Part shown: one piece after another, positions 23,853-32,502 of the stretch | Position numbering within the stretch: position 1 is the stretch's first letter | Layout: the number at the start of each line of letters is the position of its first letter | Origin: Mycobacterium sp. DL99 | GTDB taxonomy: Bacteria > Actinomycetota > Actinomycetes > Mycobacteriales > Mycobacteriaceae | Length of the DNA: 64,000 nucleotides | NCBI RefSeq assembly: GCF_004762045.1 | Contig: NZ_SJOM01000007.1 | Location: 5,383,798-5,447,797 of the forward strand | Reading direction: 5' to 3' | Program-made: the position numbers and the translations under genes | Notes under the pieces: model-generated | The model's input: only the letters and a program-made list of their open reading frames with translations | Database searches by the model: none | What the model was told of the DNA's origin: nothing

Positions 23853-25212
23853 ACTGGATGTCGGTGGGCTCTCCGGTGCCCATGTACTTGGAAAGTTGGT
23901 GGTGCAGGTTGACGGTGCTGCGTTCGCGGTACGGGTTCGGCTTGGTCCCGGGGAATCCTGCGGACTTCATGCCCTGCTGTACTGCGGCCATGTTGGAGAA
24001 GTCCTGCGGCAGCACCGAGCGCCAGTTCGGGCTGCCGGACGGGGTGTATTCCCATTCGGTCTGCGGCTCTTCGCCTTTGGGATAGAGCTCGAACACGCTC
24101 ACCTCGAAGATGCACTTGTCCGGGTCGTAGCTCGGATCGGGCCGGGCGCTGTAGCACAGTGCGCTGGTCAGGCCCTGGCCGATCTGGAAGTTCGGGAAGA
24201 TCTGCCACGCGGTGCCGCTCTGTCCGAGGATGTCGGGCGGGATCGTCGGCCAGACCACGCCGCGGGCCTCGTCGTCGCGGCGGGCCGAGGACAGCCAGTG
24301 CTCGAGCACCTTGTCGGCGGGCGTGCCCTCGGGCAGCTCGTCGACCAGCCGCTTGGCCGCGTTGACCAGTGTCTGCGTGGTCGTCGCGTTGGTCTCTTCC
24401 ATGGTGTAGACCTGCATCTCGGCCGTGGAGATGCGCGGATCACCGGTGCCGAGCCGGATCTTGGATTTGGTCTCCTCCATGTCCTTCGGCGCGTCGTAGC
24501 CGATGTTGGAGTGCCGGCCCTGCGCCTTGGCCCAGCCCTTGAACTCGCCGAATTGGTTGAACTCGGGATGGGTGGTGAACACGTGGTAGGTCTCGTTGAA
24601 GGCCTCCATCGCGACTTTCCAATTGCAGTCGAAGTTCAGCCATTTGCGCCACTTGTAGCGCATGTTCTCCAGACCGAACGGGTCGAGGATCTTGGCGGCC
24701 GGAAACAGGAAGTCCGCCAACGGTTCACAGTCGGGGTCCATGTTGATGAACAGCCAGCCACCCCAGGTGTCGACCCGGACTCCGGACAGGTGGGTGTTCT
24801 CCGGTGTCAGTGCGCCCTGCCAATCGTCCTGCTCCCGGATGTGGGTGCAGGCCCCCTTCAGGTCATAGGTCCAGCCGTGGAACCCGCACATGAACGACTT
24901 ACGGGTGCGCGCGCAGGCATTCTTGGCGCCGGCCGGGGTGTCGACGAGCCGCCGCCCGCGGTGCATGCACACGTTGTGATGGGCGGCGAAGGATCCCGCC
25001 GACGAGCCGGGCGCGGTGCGTACCACCAAGATCGAATCGTCGAGGATGTCGTAGGTGAGGTAGCTGCCCACCTCCGGCAGATCCTCGATCCGGCCGACCT
25101 GCTGCCACACCTTGCGCCACAGCCGATCCCGTTCATTGCGTGCGTATTCCGGTGAGATGTAGGCATCGACCGCGATGGTCATCGGGTCGGACAGTTCTTC
25201 TGGTTCGGTCAC
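23851..25212 (-). CDS. Rieske non-heme iron oxygenase, alpha subunit
   Basis: The 453-residue protein has a Rieske [2Fe-2S] site, VCMH (Cys 82, His 84) and MCGFHGW (Cys 109, His 112), with 24 residues between the pairs, more than the usual 15-17. The catalytic iron motif is NETYHVFTTHPE (two His five apart). This identifies a ring-hydroxylating or demethylating oxygenase. No beta subunit, ferredoxin or reductase gene lies in the operon, so electrons must come from a distant partner. The GTG at 25212 touches the TAG of the upstream SDR. It is the first oxygenase of the operon. Confidence 0.9.
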   Translation of the reverse strand: MTEPEELSDPMTIAVDAYISPEYARNERDRLWRKVWQQVGRIEDLPEVGSYLTYDILDDSILVVRTAPGSSAGSFAAHHNVCMHRGRRLVDTPAGAKNACARTRKSFMCGFHGWTYDLKGACTHIREQDDWQGALTPENTHLSGVRVDTWGGWLFINMDPDCEPLADFLFPAAKILDPFGLENMRYKWRKWLNFDCNWKVAMEAFNETYHVFTTHPEFNQFGEFKGWAKAQGRHSNIGYDAPKDMEETKSKIRLGTGDPRISTAEMQVYTMEETNATTTQTLVNAAKRLVDELPEGTPADKVLEHWLSSARRDDEARGVVWPTIPPDILGQSGTAWQIFPNFQIGQGLTSALCYSARPDPSYDPDKCIFEVSVFELYPKGEEPQTEWEYTPSGSPNWRSVLPQDFSNMAAVQQGMKSAGFPGTKPNPYRERSTVNLHHQLSKYMGTGEPTDIQ

Positions 25213-26069
25213 TAATGCCTCCTTATGGCCGCGCGGAAGTCGTCGTCCTTGAGGAACAGCGAGGTGTTGTCGGCGCCGAGATGGGTCCAACGCAGGTTGA
25301 GCCCGCCGTCGACCAGGATGGTCTGGCCGGTGATGTAACTCGACAGATCCGAGAGCAGGAACAGGATGGCCCCGGCCTGCTCCTCGGGAGTACCGCGCCG
25401 GCCCATCGCGATCGCCCGCTGGTCACGGTCAGGGTCGGCATCGACATAAGTTGCCGAGGCGGCGGTTTCGGTCACCCCGGGAGCAACGGCATTGACCCGG
25501 ATACCTTCGGCGGCAAGCTCTGCGGCCATCGTGCGGGTGGCCGCCACGATCGCGGCCTTCGCCGTGCCGTAGGCGACGTGATAGGGCGCGGTGTTCATTC
25601 CGCTGATCGAGGACACCGACACGATCGAGCCCGGGGTCCCCTGGCCGCGAATCTCTTCGGCCACCGCCTGACTCATGAAGAACATGGTTTCCAGATTCGC
25701 GGTGAACAATTCGCGCCAGTCGGCCCGTGACACCCGGGTGGCGGGCATCCAGGTGGACGGCGCCGCGCCGCCGGCGACATTCACCAGCCCGTACAGCGTC
25801 CCCCGCCCGTCAGATTGAACGCGACGCACCGCATTCAGCACCGTCGCGATGCCCTCATCGGTGGATGCGTCGGCGGCCACCGTCACCACGTTCAGTCCTT
25901 TGTCGGCCAGCGGTGCGACGTGCGTGTCGAGGTTGTCCCGCGATCGGCTCACCGCCACCACCGTGGCCCCGGCCTCGGCCGCCATCCGCGTGACGGTGGT
26001 GCCGATGCCGCCACCACCGGCGCCCGACACCACCACAACCCGGCCGTCCAAGCTCAGGGAACTGTCCAT
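25212..26069 (-). CDS. SDR family oxidoreductase
   Basis: The 285-residue short-chain dehydrogenase has VVVSGAGGGGIGTTVTRMAAEAG (NAD(P) site), VNVAGG, VSVSSISG, AYGTAKAAIVA (catalytic YxxxK) and GQTILVDGGLNL. The ATG at 26069 fits the domain start; an earlier frame extension to 26114 runs through the promoter palindrome. It is the first gene of the minus-strand catabolic operon and lies divergent to the beta-propeller gene, with operator-like palindromes between them. A cis-diol or hydroxy-acid dehydrogenase role next to the Rieske oxygenase would make sense. Confidence 0.85.
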   Translation of the reverse strand: MDSSLSLDGRVVVVSGAGGGGIGTTVTRMAAEAGATVVAVSRSRDNLDTHVAPLADKGLNVVTVAADASTDEGIATVLNAVRRVQSDGRGTLYGLVNVAGGAAPSTWMPATRVSRADWRELFTANLETMFFMSQAVAEEIRGQGTPGSIVSVSSISGMNTAPYHVAYGTAKAAIVAATRTMAAELAAEGIRVNAVAPGVTETAASATYVDADPDRDQRAIAMGRRGTPEEQAGAILFLLSDLSSYITGQTILVDGGLNLRWTHLGADNTSLFLKDDDFRAAIRRH

Positions 26070-26099
26070 TCGCAACCCTTGCCGACTCGATTGTCTTAA

Positions 26100-26111
26100 T
26101 TGTCCGGACAA
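26100..26111. promoter_or_regulatory. Candidate GntR/HutC operator, copy 1
   Basis: TTGTCCGGACAA is a perfect 12-base palindrome, 30 bases upstream of the first gene of the minus-strand operon. Its GT-N4-AC core matches the pattern described for HutC-subfamily GntR regulators, and such a regulator is encoded at 27851-28588. Confidence 0.55.
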
Positions 26112-26194
26112 CAAATGACGATCTTCATATTGGAGAACACTATTCCGCAGCAGTTATTCAACCGTCAAGGGTGGATCTGAGGTTTCGATGGCTA

Positions 26195-26206
26195 TTGTCT
26201 GGACTA
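26195..26206. promoter_or_regulatory. Candidate GntR/HutC operator, copy 2
   Basis: TTGTCTGGACTA matches copy 1 at 10 of 12 bases and keeps the GT-N4-AC core. It lies 25 bases upstream of the beta-propeller gene on the plus strand, so each divergent operon has one copy close to its start. Confidence 0.45.
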
Positions 26207-26231
26207 CGGCAAGTTGCTAACGTCCGAGGTC

Positions 26232-27845
26232 ATGAGCGCCCTATCGGCAAATCCCGGCATCGCCAACGCGAGGTACACCGCAAACCCGTCCGTGGCCGAG
26301 AATTGGACGCTGGAGCAGGTCACGGGCCCCAGCCGACTTTTCGGCGCGAACGGCCTGCGCACCGGCCCGGACGGCCGTATCTACGTCGCCCAGGTCACCG
26401 GCAGCCAGATCAGCGCGCTCGACCTGGGAACCGGCCGGCTGGAAACCGTCAGTGCCAAGGGCGGCGACATCATCGCCCCTGACGACGTGGCGTTCGACTC
26501 GAGCGGCAACCTCTACGCCACCGAGGTGATGGACGGCCGGGTCAGCGTGCGCGCAGCCGACGGCACCACCCGCGTGCTGCGCGACGACATCCCCTCGGCC
26601 AACGGCATCACCGTCCATCAGGGTCGGCTGTTCGTCGGAGAATGCCGCGAAGGCGGCCGGCTGATGGAGTTCGACCTGTCCGGCGGCGCCCCGCGCGTCC
26701 TGCTGGAGAACGTGCCCTCGCCCAATGCCATGGAGGTGGGCCCGGACGGGCTGCTGTATTTCCCGGTGATGGGCGCGAACGAGATCTGGCGTATCGATCC
26801 TGACGGGGGCTCCCCCCAGGTGGTGGCCGGCGGGCTCGGAGTACCGGACTCGGTCAAGTTCGACGCCGACGGCTTGATCGTCTCCACCCAGGTGGCCAGC
26901 GGCCAGGTGCTGCGTATCGACCCGCGCAACGGCGAGCAGACGCTGCTGGCCCAGCTGAACCCCGGCCTGGACAACTGCACCTTTGTCGACGGCCGGCTGT
27001 TCGTCTCGAACTTCACCGGCGAGATCACCGAGATCCTGTCGGGCGGCGGCACCGAGGCCCTGCTGCCGGGCGGGCTCAACTGGCCGCTGGATCTGACCGT
27101 CGGCTCCGACGGCGATCTCTACGTCGCCGACGGCACCTACTTCTACCGGGTGGGCCCCGACGGTGGCCTGCAGACCGCCGCAATGCTGTTTTCCCCCGGC
27201 TATCCGGGCTTCCTCCGCGGGGTGATCGCCTCGGGGCCAGGAGAATTCATCGTCACCACCGCTGCGGATACGGTGGCTCGGTTCCGCCCGGGCGGCGCCG
27301 AAGATGAGGTGAGCCAGGTACTCGCCAGCGGTATCGACCAGCCCTACGGCGTGGCACAGGCGCCCGATGGCTCGGTGGTCGTCGTCGAACAGGGTGCGGG
27401 ACGGCTGCTTTCGGTGCGCGACGGCTCGGTGAGCGTGCTGGCTTCCGGCCTGGACACCCCGGTCGGGGTGGTGATCGGACCCGACGGTGCACCGCTGGTG
27501 TCGGTGGCCGGTGCCGTTCTCCGGGTGAGCGGTGGGAGTGCCGCCCCGCTCGTCGACGGATTGCACACGCCGCACGGCATTCTCGTGCGCGACGGCGTGC
27601 TCTACATCGTCGATTCGGGCAGCAAAGAACTGATCGGCTACGACCTGAACGATGCGGGCCGCACCACGATCGCCACCGGGCTGCCGGTCGGCCCGCCGCC
27701 CGGAGTGACCCCCAAGCCGCTCAAGGGCATGCCCCCCTTCTCCGGCCCGCAGGGCCCGTTCGCCGGGATCACCGCCGGAGGCGATGGAACCCTGTACATC
27801 TCGGCCGACGGCGACGGCAGCGTGCTGGCGCTGCGCAGGGGCTGA
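26232..27845 (+). CDS. SMP-30/NHL-type beta-propeller protein
   Basis: This 537-residue protein is built from repeated blades of the SMP-30/gluconolactonase and NHL type: GPDGRIYVAQVTGSQISALD, DSSGNLYATEVMDGRVSV, GPDGLLYFPVMGANEIWRID, GSDGDLYVADGTYFYRV, APDGSVVVVEQGAGRLLSV, RDGVLYIVDSGSKELIGYD and GDGTLYISADGDGSVLALR. At nearly twice the usual SMP-30 length, it probably forms two propellers or one large one. It has no signal peptide. Family members hydrolyse lactones, which would fit the ester or lactone made by the Baeyer-Villiger enzyme; that is inference. The ATG at 26232 follows CGAGG. Confidence 0.75.
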   Translation: MSALSANPGIANARYTANPSVAENWTLEQVTGPSRLFGANGLRTGPDGRIYVAQVTGSQISALDLGTGRLETVSAKGGDIIAPDDVAFDSSGNLYATEVMDGRVSVRAADGTTRVLRDDIPSANGITVHQGRLFVGECREGGRLMEFDLSGGAPRVLLENVPSPNAMEVGPDGLLYFPVMGANEIWRIDPDGGSPQVVAGGLGVPDSVKFDADGLIVSTQVASGQVLRIDPRNGEQTLLAQLNPGLDNCTFVDGRLFVSNFTGEITEILSGGGTEALLPGGLNWPLDLTVGSDGDLYVADGTYFYRVGPDGGLQTAAMLFSPGYPGFLRGVIASGPGEFIVTTAADTVARFRPGGAEDEVSQVLASGIDQPYGVAQAPDGSVVVVEQGAGRLLSVRDGSVSVLASGLDTPVGVVIGPDGAPLVSVAGAVLRVSGGSAAPLVDGLHTPHGILVRDGVLYIVDSGSKELIGYDLNDAGRTTIATGLPVGPPPGVTPKPLKGMPPFSGPQGPFAGITAGGDGTLYISADGDGSVLALRRG

Positions 27846-27850
27846 CACCC

Positions 27851-28588
27851 ATGACCGTCACTCCCGCCGACCACCGTTATCTCCAGGTCGCACGCACCCT
27901 ACGCAAGGAGATCGTCGACGGGGTGTACCCCGTCGGCTCACAATTGCCCACCGAACACGAACTGTGCGAGCGCTTCGAAGTCAGCCGCTACACGGTGCGC
28001 GAGGCGCTGCGGCGTCTGCGCGACGACAACCTCGTCACGTCGCGGCCGCGGGCCGGCACCACGGTGGCCCAGCGGGCCGCGACCAATACCTATGCCCAGG
28101 ACGTGGTCTCGATCAACGACCTGCTGGCCTTCGCCACCGGCGCCCAGTTCACCATCGAGTCCAACGCCATGGTCACGATCGACGGCGAGTTGGCCGAACG
28201 CACCGGACTCCCGCTCGGCGAGCAATGGCTGGCGGTCCGTGGCTACCGGCAAGCCGATGGCGATCCGGCACCGGTGTGCCGCACCGAGTACTTCATCAAC
28301 CGCAGCTTCGCCGCCGTCGGGCGGCTGTTGCAGCGACATTCCGGTCCGATCTTCCCGCTGATCGAGGATCTGTTCGGGGTCAGCATCGTCCAAGTGCACC
28401 AGGAGATCTCAGCGATCGTCACGTCGCCGGAGCTCGCCGCGGGCCTCAAGGTCGCCGCAGGCACCGCGGCCCTGCAGATGCAACGCACCTACACCACCTC
28501 CGACGGGGAGATCGCCCAGGTCACCGTCAACACCCACCCGTCGGACCGGTTCCGCCACTCCATGACGATGCGCCGGGTCAAGGGCTGA
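27851..28588 (+). CDS. GntR family regulator, HutC/UTRA type
   Basis: This 245-residue regulator has an N-terminal winged helix (YLQVARTLRKEIVDGVYPVGSQLPTEHELCERFEVSRYTVREALRRL) and a C-terminal UTRA ligand domain (YRQADGDPAPVCRTEYFIN, VHQEISAIVTSPELAAGL, MQRTYTTSDGEIAQVTVNTH). It sits 5 bases after the propeller gene and 6 before the ligase. It most likely represses both divergent operons through the palindromes at 26100 and 26195, and is released by a pathway acid or acyl-CoA. Confidence 0.88.
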   Translation: MTVTPADHRYLQVARTLRKEIVDGVYPVGSQLPTEHELCERFEVSRYTVREALRRLRDDNLVTSRPRAGTTVAQRAATNTYAQDVVSINDLLAFATGAQFTIESNAMVTIDGELAERTGLPLGEQWLAVRGYRQADGDPAPVCRTEYFINRSFAAVGRLLQRHSGPIFPLIEDLFGVSIVQVHQEISAIVTSPELAAGLKVAAGTAALQMQRTYTTSDGEIAQVTVNTHPSDRFRHSMTMRRVKG

Positions 28589-28594
28589 GGCACC

Positions 28595-30160
28595 GTGCGA
28601 AATCTGGTGCGACGGGACGAGGCGCGTGCGGCGGACGCCTACGCCCGAGGGTTGTGGGTGTCCACCACCTTGGCCGACGCCCTCGCCGACGCGGCGCGTG
28701 ACACCCCCGACCGGGTACTGGTGGTCGACGGTGACGTCACCCTGACGGCCCGCGAATTGCACGACCGGGCACGGGCACTGGCACTGCAGCTCACCGATTG
28801 GATGCCGGTGGGCAGCGTGGTGTCCTTCATGCTGCCCAACTGGCACGAGGCCGCGACCATCTACCTGGGCGCCACACTCGCCGGCATGACGGTCAACCCG
28901 ATCCTGCCCTCACTGCGCGACCGGGAACTGTGCTTCATCCTCGACGATGCGCACAGTCGCGCAATCTTCATCCCCGCCCAGTTCGGTAACCACGACTACG
29001 CCGCGATGCTCACCCGGGTGTGCAGTCAGATGGACACACCTCCGGAAGTGGTGGTGCTGCGCGGGGATCCGGGCCCGCACCGCGCATTCGACACCCTGCC
29101 CGCCGCGCCCGACCGGGACCTGCCCAGGCTCGACCCGGACGACGTCCGGATGATCATGTACACCTCAGGCACCACCGGACGCCCCAAAGGCGTTCTGCAC
29201 AGCCACAACTCGATCAACGCACTGATCCTGCAGCTGCGCGAGCACTGGATGATCGATCCCGGGGATACCTTCCTGGTGCCGTCCCCCATCGCCCACATCG
29301 GTGGCTCCATCTACGCCTTCGAATGCCCCTTGTTACTGGGCAGCACCGCCGTGCTGATGCAGCGCTGGAACGCCGAGGACGGCGTGGTCCTGCTGACCGA
29401 ACGCAAGTGCACCCACATGGCCGGGGCCACACCGTTTCTGGAGCAGCTCCTGGGGGCCGCCGAACGATCCGGCACCCGGCTGCCCGATCTCAAGGTGTTC
29501 ATCTGCGGTGGCGCATCGGTGCCGCCCTCGCTCATCCGGCGGGCCTCGGACTACTTCGAGCGGTCTGCGGTCAGCCGGGTGTACGGCTCCACCGAGGTTC
29601 CGGTCACCACTGTCGGCTCATTGATCCCCGTGGGCACCGAGCACGCCGCGGAGACCGACGGCCGTCCCGGCATCGCCGAGATCCGGCTGGTCTCCGGCGA
29701 GATCCGGGCCCGAGGCCCGCAGATGCTGCTCGGGTACCTGCACCCAGAGGACGAGATCGAATCCTTTGACGAGGACGGCTTCTTCCGCACCGGGGACCTC
29801 GGGCGATGGGTCGACGGCGACTACCTTCAAGTGACCGGTCGGACCAAGGACCTCATCATCCGCAACGGCGAGAACATCTCCCCCAAGGAAGTCGAGGACC
29901 TTCTGATCGGTCACCTCGGCATCATCGAGGTAGCCGTGGTCGGCCTGCCCGACGACCGCACCGGGGAACGTGCCTGCGCGGTACTGGTGACCGCCGACGG
30001 TCCGCGCCCCGACGTGACCGACCTGGGCCGGGTCCTGGCCGAGCATGGTCTGGCCCGGTTCAAAACACCCGAGCAGGTGGAGATCTGGGATGCTCTGCCG
30101 AAGAACGACGCGGGCAAAGTACTGAAGCATCAGATCCGAGCACGGTTGAAGGGCGAATAG
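28595..30160 (+). CDS. Acyl-CoA synthetase (AMP-forming)
   Basis: This 521-residue adenylate-forming enzyme has the P-loop MYTSGTTGRPKG, the A5 motif YGSTEVP, FFRTGDLGRWVDGDYLQVTGRTKD and the C-terminal KNDAGKVLK with the catalytic Lys. It resembles cyclohexanecarboxylate/short- or ring-acid CoA ligases. An N-terminal RDEARAADAYARGLW stretch before the core also fits that group. It would activate the island's carboxylic acid substrate. The start is GTG at 28595, 6 bases after the regulator stop. Confidence 0.85.
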   Translation: MRNLVRRDEARAADAYARGLWVSTTLADALADAARDTPDRVLVVDGDVTLTARELHDRARALALQLTDWMPVGSVVSFMLPNWHEAATIYLGATLAGMTVNPILPSLRDRELCFILDDAHSRAIFIPAQFGNHDYAAMLTRVCSQMDTPPEVVVLRGDPGPHRAFDTLPAAPDRDLPRLDPDDVRMIMYTSGTTGRPKGVLHSHNSINALILQLREHWMIDPGDTFLVPSPIAHIGGSIYAFECPLLLGSTAVLMQRWNAEDGVVLLTERKCTHMAGATPFLEQLLGAAERSGTRLPDLKVFICGGASVPPSLIRRASDYFERSAVSRVYGSTEVPVTTVGSLIPVGTEHAAETDGRPGIAEIRLVSGEIRARGPQMLLGYLHPEDEIESFDEDGFFRTGDLGRWVDGDYLQVTGRTKDLIIRNGENISPKEVEDLLIGHLGIIEVAVVGLPDDRTGERACAVLVTADGPRPDVTDLGRVLAEHGLARFKTPEQVEIWDALPKNDAGKVLKHQIRARLKGE

Positions 30161-30161
30161 A

Positions 30162-30947
30162 ATGCAGGTCGCGATCGTCACCGGAGCCAGCAGCGGCATC
30201 GGATTCGGCTGTGCCACCACGCTTGCCGACGCGGGCATGGCCGTGCTCGGAACCGGCCGAGACCAGGACCGGCTCGCCGAACTCGAACGAGCGGTGGGTG
30301 ACCCGGACCGGATCGCGACCCTGGCCGTCGACCTCACCGAGGATGACGCACCACAGCGCATCGTCGAGGCGGCGTTGTCCCGCTGGGGCCGCATCGACTT
30401 CCTGATCAACAACGCCGGCATCGGCAGCCCCAAACCCCTGCACGAGACCGATGACGAAACCTTGGACCGCTTCCTGGGGATCATGTTGCGGGCGCCCTTT
30501 CGGTTGGCGCGAGATGTGCTGCCCCACATGGGACCTGGCTCGGCCATCATCAACGTGACCTCTACCTTCGCCGTCGTCGGTGGGCTGCGCGGCGGAGCGT
30601 ACTCGGCCGCCAAGGGCGGATTGACCGCACTGACCACCCACATCGCGTGCCAATACGGCGCGCAGGGCATCCGGTGCAACGCGGTGGCCCCCGGCGTCAC
30701 CGTCACCCCGATGGTCGAGCGACGTCTCGACGATCCGGGCTTCCGCAAGATGCAGACCGAGATGACCCCGCACACCCGCCTGGGCCGGGTCGAGGACATC
30801 GCCGCCACCGTGGCGTTCCTGTGCTCCGACGGCGGAAGCTTCATCAACGGGCAGACCATCGTCGTCGACGGCGGCTGGAGCTCGACGAAGTATCTCTCCG
30901 ATTTCGCGCTGCGCGCCAAATGGATTGAGGATGGGTCTCAGTCATGA
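30162..30947 (+). CDS. SDR family oxidoreductase
   Basis: The 261-residue enzyme shows AIVTGASSGIGFGCATTLADAG, VDLTEDD, INNAGIGS, INVTSTFAVVGG, AYSAAKGGLTAL and GQTIVVDGGWSS, a canonical classical SDR with the YxxxK pair. The acidic residue that would specify NAD is not obvious; GTGRDQDR after beta-2 suggests NADP. It lies 1 base after the first ligase and overlaps the second by 4 bases, so it is fixed in this pathway. The substrate is unknown. Confidence 0.85.
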   Translation: MQVAIVTGASSGIGFGCATTLADAGMAVLGTGRDQDRLAELERAVGDPDRIATLAVDLTEDDAPQRIVEAALSRWGRIDFLINNAGIGSPKPLHETDDETLDRFLGIMLRAPFRLARDVLPHMGPGSAIINVTSTFAVVGGLRGGAYSAAKGGLTALTTHIACQYGAQGIRCNAVAPGVTVTPMVERRLDDPGFRKMQTEMTPHTRLGRVEDIAATVAFLCSDGGSFINGQTIVVDGGWSSTKYLSDFALRAKWIEDGSQS

Positions 30948-32425
30948 ACGTTTTCGCGGTGCTCGATCAGGCCGCCGCCCGGTTCGGTGACCGAGGCGCG
31001 GTCTTCCTGGGCGAACGTCAACTGCTCACCTGGGCACAGTTGCGCGACCGCGTGCTGCGGCTGGCCACCTCGCTGAAGTCGCTCGGCGATCTCGGCACCC
31101 GCGTCGCCGTCGCCAGCGAGAACCGGCCCGAGATCGTCGAGCTGATGTTCGCCATCTGGGCGGCCGAGTGCGTGTTCGTGCCGATCAACTACAAGCTGCA
31201 TCCCCGCGAGATGGCCGACATCCTGGCCGATTCCGGTGCGGCGCAGGTGTTCGCGTCGGCCAAGCTCGCCGACGGCCTGGCCACGGTAACCGACGTACCC
31301 GTCGAGACCATCGGCACCGACAGCTACTCGGGCCGGTTCGGCGCTGAGCCGGCAGACCCGCCGACCACTGCCCCGAGCTCCCTTGCCTGGCTGTTCTACA
31401 CCAGTGGTACCACCGGAAAGTCCAAGGGCGCCATGCTGTCCCACCGCAACCTGATGGCGATGACGGTGGCGCACCTGGCCGATTTCGATGACCCGGACGA
31501 GAACTGCAGCCTGATCCACGGCGCCCCGATGTCGCACGGCTCCGGCCTGTACATCCCGCCCTACGTGCTGCGCGGCGCCCGTCAGGTGGTGCCCGAATCC
31601 GCGGCGTTCGAACCCGGCGAGTTTCTGGATCTGTGCGGCCACCACCCCGGCAGTAGCGCCTTTCTGGCACCGACCATGGTGCAGCGCCTGATCCAGACCG
31701 GCCGGCCCCGGCCCGAGAACCTGAAAACCGTGGTGTACGGGGGCGGACCGATGTACGTCGACAGCCTCAAGAAATCGCTGGCGGCCTACGGCCCGATCTT
31801 CGTGCAGCTCTACGGGCAGGGCGAAGCGCCGATGACGATCACCGGGCTGCGCCGTCGCGACCACATTGATGCCGACGATGCGACGCTGGGCTCGGTGGGG
31901 TATCCGCGTTCCGGCGTCGAGGTCGCCGTGCTCACCGCAGACGGCACCCCAGCTGCGGTCGACGAGATCGGCGAGATCGTCTGCCGCGGGGACGTCGTCA
32001 TGTCGGGTTACTGGAACAACCCGGTCGCCACCGCCGCCACGCTCAAGGACGGCTGGTTGCACACCGGCGACATGGGTTCCTTCGATGCGCGCGGCTACCT
32101 CACCCTGCGCGATCGCTCCAAGGACGTGGTGATCAGTGGGGGCAGCAACATCTATCCCCGCGAGGTGGAAGAAGCACTGCTGGAACACCCCTGCGTGGTC
32201 GAGGCCGGCGTGGTGGGGGCACCAGATGCGGACTGGGGTGAGGTGGTGGTGGCGTTCGTGGTCGCCGCCGGAACCGGCGAGATCGACGCGGCAGCGCTCG
32301 ACGCTCACCTGCTGGAACGCATCGCCCGGTTCAAACGGCCCAAGCGCTACGAGTTCATCGACGCGCTGCCCAAGAACAGCTACGGCAAGGTGCTCAAGCG
32401 GGAACTCCGGGACCAGTTGAAGTAG
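30944..32425 (+). CDS. Acyl-CoA synthetase (AMP-forming)
   Basis: The 493-residue ligase has FYTSGTTGKSKGAML, LYGQGEAPMTITG, WLHTGDMGSFDARGYLTLRDRSKD and PKNSYGKVLKRE (catalytic Lys). It resembles long-chain and mycobacterial FadD-type class I enzymes. Having two ligases in one operon, with different P-loop contexts, suggests successive activation steps or two substrate sizes. It is the last gene of the plus-strand catabolic operon. The next gene begins 77 bases later behind its own Crp-like site. Confidence 0.85.
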   Translation: MNVFAVLDQAAARFGDRGAVFLGERQLLTWAQLRDRVLRLATSLKSLGDLGTRVAVASENRPEIVELMFAIWAAECVFVPINYKLHPREMADILADSGAAQVFASAKLADGLATVTDVPVETIGTDSYSGRFGAEPADPPTTAPSSLAWLFYTSGTTGKSKGAMLSHRNLMAMTVAHLADFDDPDENCSLIHGAPMSHGSGLYIPPYVLRGARQVVPESAAFEPGEFLDLCGHHPGSSAFLAPTMVQRLIQTGRPRPENLKTVVYGGGPMYVDSLKKSLAAYGPIFVQLYGQGEAPMTITGLRRRDHIDADDATLGSVGYPRSGVEVAVLTADGTPAAVDEIGEIVCRGDVVMSGYWNNPVATAATLKDGWLHTGDMGSFDARGYLTLRDRSKDVVISGGSNIYPREVEEALLEHPCVVEAGVVGAPDADWGEVVVAFVVAAGTGEIDAAALDAHLLERIARFKRPKRYEFIDALPKNSYGKVLKRELRDQLK

Positions 32426-32461
32426 CCATGGACGGGTGGGTTGCGACAGGCATACGCTGAG

Positions 32462-32475
32462 GTGATCTGGATCAC
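32462..32475. promoter_or_regulatory. Crp-type binding site upstream of frd operon
   Basis: GTGATCTGGATCAC fits GTGA-N6-TCAC, the core recognised by mycobacterial cAMP receptor proteins. It lies 27 bases before the ATG of the 80-residue gene that heads the frd operon. From memory, a Crp site upstream of frdA has been reported in M. tuberculosis. Confidence 0.65.
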
Positions 32476-32502
32476 TTACGCCGGACCCGAGGAGGCGGGA
32501 CG

